A DNA stretch of 18,962 nucleotides from Aeolococcus sp035552595. Lineage in GTDB: Bacteria; Chloroflexota; Dormibacteria; Aeolococcales; Aeolococcaceae. This document shows positions 10,752 to 17,510 of the stretch, piece after piece. Position 1 is the stretch's first letter. Each line of letters starts with the position of its first letter. The notes under the pieces are model-generated. The model was given only the letters and a program-made list of their open reading frames with translations, made no database searches and was not told where the DNA came from. The translations under genes and the position numbers were made by a program. The stretch is from contig DASZKZ010000041.1 of the NCBI GenBank assembly GCA_035552595.1, positions 1 to 18,962 on the forward strand. Reading direction: 5' to 3'.

Positions 10752-11966
10752 ATGGCACGGGAGCAGCAGAGACCGGCGATCCGCGTGGCGGTGGCGGCGC
10801 CGTACCCGGAGATCGTGGCCATCCACGAGAGCTCCACGGAGTACGCCGACGACGTCGAGGTCTGCGGGATGATCTCCAGCGCGGACGCGGTGTTCGATCA
10901 GACCCGCCTGCTCCAGCCCGACATCCTGCTGCTCAGCGACGAGCTCGGCGTCGACGGGCCGGACACCCTGGCCCGGCTCACCGCGGTGGCGCCCAACACC
11001 AGGCTGGTCGTCCTGGTGGGACGCGGCGAGGGTCGCGCCCCGGTGATCGCCGACGCGGTGCTGAGCCACGATGCTCCGGCGGCCGAGCTCCGCGCCGTCA
11101 TCGCCGAGGCGGCGGGGCGGCCCAGCGCCCAGCCGGCCCCGCCCGCGCACTCGCGGGCCGAGCCGGGCGGAGCCCCGGCGCGCCTGGTGGCGGTGTTCAG
11201 CGGCAAGGGTGGCGTGGGCACCTCGATCGTCGCCGCCAACCTGGCGACCCTCCTGGCCCAGGATGGCGCCACGGTCGCGCTCGTCGATCTCGATCTCCAG
11301 TACGGCGATCAGGGGGTGCTCCTCCACCTCGAGGCCCACCCCGCCTCGATCGAGACCGTGGTCGGCGCCGGCGAGACGGTCGACGCCGGCAGCGTCGCCC
11401 GGGCCCTGGCCACCAGCGCCGCGGGCGTGCACGTGCTGCTCGCCCCCAGCCGGCCCGAGGCCGGCGACCTGGTCACCGCCGCCGACCTCGAGGCCATCCT
11501 CGGTGAGCTGTCGCGGCAGCACGACCATGTGGTCGTCGATTGCCCGGCCCACCTCGAGGAGCGCATCGTCGGCGTCCTCGAGGCGGCCGACCACATCCTC
11601 CTGGTCAGCTCGTTCGGGATCACCTCGGTGAAGGACGCCAAGACCACCCTGAGGCTCCTCCAGTCGCTCGGCATCGAACCGGCCCGCGTGGCCCTGCTCC
11701 TCAACCGGACCCGGCCTCGTGACAGCTCACCCGAGGAGGAGATCGCCAGGGCGCTGCGCTTCCCGGTGCTGGCCACCCTCCCCTTCGAGGCCAGGATGGA
11801 CGAGAGCGTCGAGAGCGGCCGCCCCCTGGTGGCCATCGAGCCGCGCGGTGAGTTCAGCAAGCGGCTCGGGGTCGTGGCCGGTCACGTGGCGCGCCCGCGC
11901 GATGGGGGCGCCCCCGCCGGCGCTGGCCCCCAGCCGAGCTCGTGGCGGCTGCGCTTCCGCCACTGA
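10752..11966 (+). CDS. cpaE: CpaE/TadZ-type pilus localisation ATPase, paralogue 1 (degenerate receiver)
   Basis: REC-ParA/MinD fusion of the CpaE/TadZ family, which positions Tad machines at the membrane. Residues 9-122 have receiver topology but lack the acidic pair (AAPY at 15-18) and the KPF lysine (SHDA instead), so phosphorylation is unlikely. After a Pro/Ala linker comes the ParA-type domain: deviant Walker A SGKGGVGTS with signature K152 but T157 in the P-loop lysine position. The switch segment VDLDLQYGDQG and Walker B HVVVDCPAHL follow. The C-terminus ends WRLRFRH. Thr at the P-loop position is seen in other CpaE proteins and may weaken ATP hydrolysis. The ATG lacks a ribosome site; the gene follows the flp-1 terminator. 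Confidence 0.9.
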   Translation: MAREQQRPAIRVAVAAPYPEIVAIHESSTEYADDVEVCGMISSADAVFDQTRLLQPDILLLSDELGVDGPDTLARLTAVAPNTRLVVLVGRGEGRAPVIADAVLSHDAPAAELRAVIAEAAGRPSAQPAPPAHSRAEPGGAPARLVAVFSGKGGVGTSIVAANLATLLAQDGATVALVDLDLQYGDQGVLLHLEAHPASIETVVGAGETVDAGSVARALATSAAGVHVLLAPSRPEAGDLVTAADLEAILGELSRQHDHVVVDCPAHLEERIVGVLEAADHILLVSSFGITSVKDAKTTLRLLQSLGIEPARVALLLNRTRPRDSSPEEEIARALRFPVLATLPFEARMDESVESGRPLVAIEPRGEFSKRLGVVAGHVARPRDGGAPAGAGPQPSSWRLRFRH

Positions 11967-12057
11967 CAGCGGGGCTCGGCGACGCGCCGGCATCGCCTCG
12001 GTAACGCGCTCAGTGCCCCGGCTAGTGGTGATCATGCAACGACGCGTCTGACAGTAA

Positions 12058-12086
12058 TTGACGACACGCGCACGGCCCGTTCGATT
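12058..12086 (+). promoter_or_regulatory. Candidate promoter of the M23 peptidase gene
   Basis: TTGACG, 17 nt, then TCGATT: a good -35 and a poor -10, in the 155-nt gap after cpaE-1. An alternative is TACCCT at 12113-12118, which would give a leaderless start at the GTG of 12125. Nothing else is evident in this gap. Confidence 0.35.
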
Positions 12087-12121
12087 GCGCATGGCCACTC
12101 AGGCGGCGACTGTACCCTGCC

Positions 12122-13462
12122 GTGGTGCGCAAGCTTCTCATCGCGCTGCTCGCGGGCGGCCTCCTGCTGATCGCTGCCCCCGCCCAGGCCGCCCCCGCCA
12201 CCATCCCGGCGCCACCGGCCGCGCCGACCGCGGCGCCCGCGGCAGATCCCCTCGCCGCCCAGCTCCAGGCGCAGCTGGCTGAGCAGGCCGCCCTCAACAA
12301 CACGGTGAGCTCGCTGGCCACCGAGCTCCAGGCCGCCCGCAACTCGCAGGCCTCGCTCCACGACCTGGTCGGCGCCAACCAGAAGGCGATCGCGCAGACC
12401 CTCGGCCAGCTCCAGGCCGCCGAGCAGCGCTACAGCGACGCCACCAGCCGCGAGGCCACCGAGACGGCCAACGCCGCCGCCGACCGGCGTCGCGCCCTCG
12501 CCGACAAGGATCTCCTGGCCATCTATCTGCGGCTCGGCTACCAGACCCATGACAGCCTGCTCTCCTACCTCCTGGCCAGCGCCTCGGTGTCCGACCTGCT
12601 CAGCCGCGCCGCCGACCTCTCCCACGTCGTCCACCGCAGCTCTGACCTGGTCGCCCAGATCACCGCCGACATCGCCGCCGCCGAGGCGGCGGAGGCCAAG
12701 GCCGCCGCGGACGCCGCCATCGCCGCGCAGGCCACCGCCCAGCTGCAGCAGCAGCAGCAGACCCTGCAGGACCAGACCCAGCACGCCCGCGATCTCATCG
12801 CCCAGCTCGGCTCGCAGGCCGCCGCCACCGCCGTCGAGATCAAGGCGGCCAACGGCCAGAGCCTCGCCGTGGCCCAGGCCATCGCCCAGACCAGGCTGAC
12901 CGAGCTCGACCAGACCATCGCCGCGGCCGAGCAGGCCGCGTGGGACGAGGCCGCCTTCTACCTGAAGAACAATCTGGGCAGCCTGCCGCCGAGCATCGCC
13001 ACCCCGCCGTCCACCCCGATCACCGCCAACGGCAGCCAGCTGGTCTGGCCCGCCCATGGGGTGAAGATCACCCAGCCCTTCGGGCCCAGCTCCTACCCGT
13101 TCGAGCCGGCCTTCGATGGCTACCCCCACTTCCATACCGGCATCGACCTCGCCGGGCCCCTGGGCTCGCCGATCGTGGCCGCGGCGGATGGGGTGGTGGC
13201 CGCCGCCACGGTGAGCACGGTCGGCTACGGCAACCACGTCATCATCGCCCACGCCGGCGGCCTGTTCACCCTCTACGGCCACCTCGAGACCATGCTGGTC
13301 AAGGTCGGCGACGTCGTCAAGGCGGGACAGCTCATCGCCCTGCTGGGATCGACGGGCAACTCCACCGGCCCGCACTGCCACTTCGAGGTGAGGATCAGCG
13401 GACAGCCGGTCGATCCCACCCCCTTCCTTCCCGCCCTGCCCGCGGGTGCGACCGGACCGTGA
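12122..13462 (+). CDS. Secreted M23 peptidase with coiled coil (EnvC/NlpD-like)
   Basis: Exported peptidoglycan-active protein. A signal peptide (MVRKLLIALLAGGLLLIAA, cut after AQA near residue 23) is followed by an Ala/Gln-rich coiled coil from about 40 to 280. A LytM/M23 domain covers about 311-440. The zinc ligands and catalytic residues are intact: H338 and D342 in HTGID, then H418 and H420 in GPHCHFEV, so it is probably an active endopeptidase rather than an EnvC-like activator with a dead site. Length 446 is usual for this architecture. The start is GTG at 12122 or the adjacent GTG at 12125. Flanked by two cpaE genes, it may open the cell wall for the pilus; housekeeping division work is the alternative. 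Confidence 0.92.
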   Translation: MVRKLLIALLAGGLLLIAAPAQAAPATIPAPPAAPTAAPAADPLAAQLQAQLAEQAALNNTVSSLATELQAARNSQASLHDLVGANQKAIAQTLGQLQAAEQRYSDATSREATETANAAADRRRALADKDLLAIYLRLGYQTHDSLLSYLLASASVSDLLSRAADLSHVVHRSSDLVAQITADIAAAEAAEAKAAADAAIAAQATAQLQQQQQTLQDQTQHARDLIAQLGSQAAATAVEIKAANGQSLAVAQAIAQTRLTELDQTIAAAEQAAWDEAAFYLKNNLGSLPPSIATPPSTPITANGSQLVWPAHGVKITQPFGPSSYPFEPAFDGYPHFHTGIDLAGPLGSPIVAAADGVVAAATVSTVGYGNHVIIAHAGGLFTLYGHLETMLVKVGDVVKAGQLIALLGSTGNSTGPHCHFEVRISGQPVDPTPFLPALPAGATGP

Positions 13463-13470
13463 CAGTCACG
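13458..13470. promoter_or_regulatory. 13-bp palindrome, possible operator before cpaE-2
   Basis: CGTGACAGTCACG is a perfect inverted repeat around one central base. It overlaps the stop codon of the M23 gene and ends 15 nt before the TAGACT box, covering where a -35 would be. A repressor or activator site is possible, though a repeat this short may occur by chance. Confidence 0.3.
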
Positions 13471-13485
13471 CGGTCGAATCGCGCC

Positions 13486-13491
13486 TAGACT
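13486..13491 (+). promoter_or_regulatory. Candidate -10 (TAGACT) of cpaE-2
   Basis: TAGACT within CGCCTAGACTGCGG, matching the box in front of the methyltransferase gene. Transcription would start near 13498, leaving a leader of about 28 nt with a weak GAGTGAAG ribosome site. It would also drive flp pilin 2. Confidence 0.4.
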
Positions 13492-13525
13492 GCGGCGCAG
13501 GACCCCCATCTCGAGTGAAGCCCCC

Positions 13526-14830
13526 ATGATCCGAGTTCTGATCGCCGACGAGAGCCGGCAGATCACCGACAACATCAGCCGCCGTCTCGCCCTCGAGGAC
13601 GATGTCGAGGTGTGCGGCACCGCCGCCGACGGCGAGGCCGCCGTGCAGCAGGCGGTGTGGCTGAAGCCGGATATCGCTGTCATCGACGCCGGCCTGCCCG
13701 GCATGGACGGCGGTCAGACCACCCAGATGCTCGCCCAGGCCGTCCCGGGGACGGGCGTGATCATGATGTCGATGGAGGCGGACGACGACGCCTACCGGCA
13801 GGCCATGCTCGCCGGCGTCCGCGAGTTCCTCCAGAAGCCCTTCAAGGGCGACGACCTGGTGGACGCGGTGCACCGCGTCAACTCCTTCCGGCAGCGCCGC
13901 GCCGCCGGGGCCTCCCTCCCTCGGACCGGGGCAGCCGCTGCCGCCCGCTCCGTCCCCTCCCCCTCCCCCGCTCCCGTGGTGCCGGCCACCGCGACCGCCG
14001 CGCCCCGGGTCAACACCAGGGGAGTGGTCACCGCGGTCATCTCCGGCAAGGGCGGGGTGGGCAGGACGGTGGTCGCCATCAACATCGCCGCCGTCCTCGG
14101 CGAGAAGCACCCCAGCCGGGTCGCGCTCGTCGATCTCTCCCTGCAGTACGGCGATGTGGGGGCGGCGCTCAACCTGCCGACGTCGGGCACCATCAACGAC
14201 CTCCTCCAAGCCAACGGCACCGGCGACCTCGAGGTGGTCCGCCAGGTGCTCGCCGCCGGACCGGGGAACGTCCAGGTGCTGCTCGCGCCGGTGTCGCCGG
14301 AGCAGGCGGACTACGTCACCGTCGCGCACGTCACCGCTCTCATCGAGACCCTGCGCAGCGACTTCGACTTCATCGTGATCGACACGCCCTCCCACCTCAA
14401 CGACGTCAGCCTGCGCACCCTCGAGCTCGCCGACCACCTGGTCATGCTCACCGATCTCAGCGTGACCGGCGTCAAGAACGCCCGGCTGACGCGCGGGATC
14501 CTCGAGACCGTGGGTGTCGACCCCACCAAGGTGCTGGTCGTCGCCAACCACCGCGAGGGCAGCGGCGAGCTCGACCGTCGCGGCGCGGAGACATTCCTCG
14601 GGGCGCGCATCTCCGTGGAGATCCCCTTCGCCCCCGACATCGTGGCCATGTCGGTCAACCGCGGCGTCCCCTTCGTGATCAGCAGCCCGTCGGCGCCGCC
14701 GAGCGCCGCGTTGCGCACCATTGTTGCGACCCTCGATCCGTTGTCACAGAGTGGCAGCGACCGTGCGCCAAATCCTGAGATAGGCGACGCCAGGAAGAAG
14801 CCGCGTCGCAAGCTGAGCTTCACACGCTAG
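13526..14830 (+). CDS. cpaE: CpaE/TadZ-type pilus localisation ATPase, paralogue 2 (intact receiver, Arg P-loop)
   Basis: Second REC-ParA fusion. The receiver domain (1-120) has D8/E9, the phospho-acceptor D54 (AVIDAGLPGMDG) and K104 (FLQKPF), so it can probably be phosphorylated. A Pro/Ser linker leads to the ParA-type domain with SGKGGVGRT: signature K175 is kept, but the P-loop lysine is R180. The switch reads VDLSLQYGDVG, where the Asp of the usual VDLDLQ is Ser; Walker B is FIVIDTPSHL. Nucleotide binding may remain while hydrolysis is altered. The tail is basic and ends RRKLSFTR. It precedes flp pilin 2 by 27 nt and likely shares its transcript. The ATG is clear. Confidence 0.92.
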   Translation: MIRVLIADESRQITDNISRRLALEDDVEVCGTAADGEAAVQQAVWLKPDIAVIDAGLPGMDGGQTTQMLAQAVPGTGVIMMSMEADDDAYRQAMLAGVREFLQKPFKGDDLVDAVHRVNSFRQRRAAGASLPRTGAAAAARSVPSPSPAPVVPATATAAPRVNTRGVVTAVISGKGGVGRTVVAINIAAVLGEKHPSRVALVDLSLQYGDVGAALNLPTSGTINDLLQANGTGDLEVVRQVLAAGPGNVQVLLAPVSPEQADYVTVAHVTALIETLRSDFDFIVIDTPSHLNDVSLRTLELADHLVMLTDLSVTGVKNARLTRGILETVGVDPTKVLVVANHREGSGELDRRGAETFLGARISVEIPFAPDIVAMSVNRGVPFVISSPSAPPSAALRTIVATLDPLSQSGSDRAPNPEIGDARKKPRRKLSFTR

Positions 14831-14857
14831 AAATCGTCGTTCAGCTCGGGAGCAGTC

Positions 14858-15064
14858 ATGCCGGCAGCAGATGTCGTGGTCGACGACGGGGTGGAGAGCG
14901 TCGCGCTGTCCATGGCCAGGCGCCGCGGTCAGCGCGGGCAGGGCATGGTTGAGTACGCCTTCATCCTGGTGCTCGTGGCCGTTGTGGTCCTGGTGTCCGT
15001 GATGGTCCTGGGCAAGACCACGGGGAACCTCTACTCCAACGTCTCGACCGGCCTCGGCAACTGA
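14858..15064 (+). CDS. flp: Flp/Fap-type pilin precursor (pilin 2)
   Basis: Second Tad prepilin. A 27-residue leader ending MARRRGQRG is followed by the cleavage site G|QGMVEY and the hydrophobic helix (AFILVLVAVVVLVSVMVLG). The mature part is 41 residues, identical in length to pilin 1 and about 63% identical by my ungapped hand alignment; only the leaders differ in length and charge. The ATG has GGGAG about 5 nt upstream; an inner ATG (codon 19) would leave an 8-9 residue leader and has no ribosome site. It is transcribed with cpaE-2. Its stop codon abuts the stop of the convergent cpaE-3, and no terminator is seen. It may be a minor or alternative subunit. Confidence 0.93.
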   Translation: MPAADVVVDDGVESVALSMARRRGQRGQGMVEYAFILVLVAVVVLVSVMVLGKTTGNLYSNVSTGLGN

Positions 15065-16300
15065 TCAGCGGCCGAACAGCCCCTTGCGGCGCTTGCCGTC
15101 GGCGCTGCGCGGCGACGCCGCCACCGCCGCATGCTCGGGCACGATCCGTGCCACCAGCTCGCGCACGGCCCGGCTCACCTCCGCGTCCCGATTGGCGATG
15201 ACGAACGGCTGACCGTTGGTGATGGCGTCGCCGATGACGCGCGGATCGTGAGGGATCTGGACGGCCACCGGGGTGCGCAGGCTCTGCTCGATCGACCCCT
15301 GGTTGAAGTCGGCATAGCTGTCGACGCGGTTGACGACCAGCATGATCTTCTCGGCGTCGACTGAGAGCGACTCGAGCACCTTGAGGGTGAGCTTGGCATC
15401 CTTGATCGCCGGGATGGTGAGAGCGGTGACCACGAGCACGCGCTGGGCCATCTCGACGACCTCGAGGTTGAACTCGGTGAGGTGGCTGGAGCTGTCCACG
15501 ACCACATAGTCGAACGACTTGCGCAGCTCCGCCATCAGGGAGCGGACGTGCTCGGCGGTGACCAGGTCGGCGAGCTCCGGGCTGATCGGCGCGAGCAGGA
15601 CCTTGACGCCGGCGGGCCCGTTGGCGAGCACCTCGGCCAGGCTCTCGTCGTCGATGCCGCTGGAGCCGTCGACCAGCTCGGTGATGCTGCGACTGTGGTC
15701 GAGGTTGAACATCACGCCGACGTCCCCGAACTGGAGGTCGAGGTCGACGAGAGCGACCCGCCCGCCGGTGTGCTCGGCCAGCCCCACCGCGAGGTTGGTG
15801 GCGATCACCGTCTTGCCGACACCGCCCTTGCCGGAGAAGACCAGCAACACCTCGGCCGGCCCGCTGCTGCGCGGCGCCAGCGGGGCCTCGGGCACGGGCG
15901 GGTTGGTCCTGGCGAGGAAGGTGCCCTTCTTCTGCTCGAGCTGATAGACGCGGCGGATGGCGGCCACCAGCTCGTCGTGGCTGAAGGGCTTGATGAGGAA
16001 CTCGCGCGCCCCCGCCTGCATGGCGCGGCGCAGGTAGTCCCGCTCGCCCTGCACGGACATGATGATCACCGGCGAGGTGGGCAGCTCGGACGCCAGCGTC
16101 TCGGTGAGCTGGATGCCGTCCATGACCGGCATGTTCACGTCGGTGAGCACGATGTCGGGCTGGAGCCGGTGGGCCGCCTCCAACCCCTCGCGACCGTCGG
16201 AGGCCGTCCCGGCCACCTCGATGTCGTCAGCGAAGGCGAGCAGCTTCTGGAGGTTGTCCCTGGTGCTCGAGATGTCGTCGACGATGAGCAGGCGGATCAT
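15065..16300 (-). CDS. cpaE: CpaE/TadZ-type pilus localisation ATPase, paralogue 3 (canonical motifs)
   Basis: Third REC-ParA fusion and the only one with all classical residues. The receiver has D8/D9, D54 (VLTDVNMPVMDG), S82 and K104 (FLIKPF). The ParA/MinD-like domain has SGKGGVGKT with both lysines (K158, K163), VDLDLQFGDVG, and Walker B YVVVDSSSHL. It should bind and hydrolyse ATP and be switchable by phosphorylation. The C-terminus is basic and ends KRRKGLFGR, reminiscent of the amphipathic MinD tail. Its ATG lies 7 nt after the rplA stop, with no strong ribosome site, so it is the terminal gene of the ribosomal-protein operon. The convergent flp pilin 2 abuts its stop codon. Confidence 0.93.
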   Translation of the reverse strand: MIRLLIVDDISSTRDNLQKLLAFADDIEVAGTASDGREGLEAAHRLQPDIVLTDVNMPVMDGIQLTETLASELPTSPVIIMSVQGERDYLRRAMQAGAREFLIKPFSHDELVAAIRRVYQLEQKKGTFLARTNPPVPEAPLAPRSSGPAEVLLVFSGKGGVGKTVIATNLAVGLAEHTGGRVALVDLDLQFGDVGVMFNLDHSRSITELVDGSSGIDDESLAEVLANGPAGVKVLLAPISPELADLVTAEHVRSLMAELRKSFDYVVVDSSSHLTEFNLEVVEMAQRVLVVTALTIPAIKDAKLTLKVLESLSVDAEKIMLVVNRVDSYADFNQGSIEQSLRTPVAVQIPHDPRVIGDAITNGQPFVIANRDAEVSRAVRELVARIVPEHAAVAASPRSADGKRRKGLFGR

Positions 16301-16307
16301 GCCGGGG

Positions 16308-17018
16308 TCAGGCCACCGACATCCGCGCCGCGGCGGCGGGATCCACGGCCACGCCGGGGCCCATGGTGGCGGCCAGCGTGACCGTCTTGACGTAGGTGCC
16401 CTTGGCGGCCGAGGGCTTGGCCCGGACGATGGCGTCCATCAGGGCCGCGAAGTTGTCCTTGAGCTTGCCGTCGTCGAACGACGCCTTGCCGATGGCGGTG
16501 TGGATGATGCCCGCGCGGTCGACGCGGAACTCGACACGCCCGCCCTGGACGTCACGGACCGCCTTGGCGATGTCGAAGGTGACCGTTCCGGCCTTGGGAT
16601 TGGGCATCAGCCCGCGGGGCCCGAGCACCTTGCCGAGGCGGCCGACCGCGCCCATCAGGTCGGGGGTGGCCAGGGCCACGTCGAAGTCGATCTCGCCGGC
16701 CTGGACCTTCTTGACCAGGTCGTCCCCGCCGACCAGGTCGGCGCCCGCGTCGAGAGCCTCCTTGGCCTTCTCGCCGGTGGCGAAGACGGCGATGCGCCGG
16801 GTGCGGCCGGTGCCGTGGGGGAGCACCACGCTGCTGCGCACCATCTGATCGGCGTGACGGGGGTCGACGCCGAGGCGGATGTGGGCCTCGATGGACTCGT
16901 CGAACTTGGCCTTGGAGGTCTTGCGCACCGCGCTGACGGCCTCCTCGGGCGGGTAGGCGCGGTCCGGCTCCAGGACGGCGGCGGACTCGCGGTACTTCTT
17001 TCCGTAGCTGTGAGGCAA
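16308..17018 (-). CDS. rplA: 50S ribosomal protein L1
   Basis: L1 of the large ribosomal subunit: binds 23S rRNA at the mobile stalk beside the E site and, in many bacteria, its own mRNA as an autorepressor. The hallmark LGKVLGPRGLMPNPKAGTVT is present, along with VRKTSKAKFDESIEAHIRLG at the start and GKASFDDGKLKDNFAAL later. Its 236 residues match the family. The start is a TTG, supported by AGGAGA about 8 nt upstream. It follows rplK by 58 nt. The usual next genes rplJ and rplL are missing; a cpaE paralogue takes that place. Confidence 0.98.
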   Translation of the reverse strand: MPHSYGKKYRESAAVLEPDRAYPPEEAVSAVRKTSKAKFDESIEAHIRLGVDPRHADQMVRSSVVLPHGTGRTRRIAVFATGEKAKEALDAGADLVGGDDLVKKVQAGEIDFDVALATPDLMGAVGRLGKVLGPRGLMPNPKAGTVTFDIAKAVRDVQGGRVEFRVDRAGIIHTAIGKASFDDGKLKDNFAALMDAIVRAKPSAAKGTYVKTVTLAATMGPGVAVDPAAAARMSVA

Positions 17019-17076
17019 GGCTCTTTCTCCTGTGGTTCGTGCGGGCGCGAGGGCGCCCTCCCACGATCGGGTCGGT

Positions 17077-17502
17077 CTAGTTGACAGTCAGTCCCATCGA
17101 GCGGGCGGTGCCTTCGATGATCCGCGTGGCGTGCTCGAGGTCGTAGGCGTTGAGGTCCTGCATCTTCTGCTCGGCGATCTCGCGCACCTGGTCGCGGGTC
17201 ACGGTGCCGACCTTGTCGCGGTTGGGCACGGGCGACCCCTTCTCCACCCCGGCCGCCTTCTTGAGCAGGTTGTAGGCGGGCGGGGTCTTGGTGATGAAGG
17301 TGAAGGTGCGGTCCTCGAAGACGGTGATCTCGGCGGGGATGACGGTGTCCCCCATCGAGGCGGTGCGCTCGTTGTACGCCCTGCAGAACTCCATGATGTT
17401 GATCCCGTGGGGACCGAGAGCGGTCCCGATGGGCGGGGCCGGGGTGGCCTTGCCCGCGGGGATCTGCAGCCGGATGACTGTCTTGACCTTCTTCTTGCCC
17501 AC
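17077..17502 (-). CDS. rplK: 50S ribosomal protein L11
   Basis: L11, part of the GTPase-associated centre of the large subunit, contacting 23S rRNA and elongation factors. The N-terminal domain carries PAPPIGTALGPHGINIMEFC, including the proline-rich hinge loop bound by thiopeptides. The RNA-binding C-terminal domain has TRDQVREIAEQKMQDLNAYD. Length (141 residues) is canonical. The GTG start has AGGAG about 6 nt upstream. It lies 8 nt after the nusG stop, so the two are co-transcribed. Confidence 0.98.
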   Translation of the reverse strand: MGKKKVKTVIRLQIPAGKATPAPPIGTALGPHGINIMEFCRAYNERTASMGDTVIPAEITVFEDRTFTFITKTPPAYNLLKKAAGVEKGSPVPNRDKVGTVTRDQVREIAEQKMQDLNAYDLEHATRIIEGTARSMGLTVN

Positions 17503-17510
17503 AGGAACTC

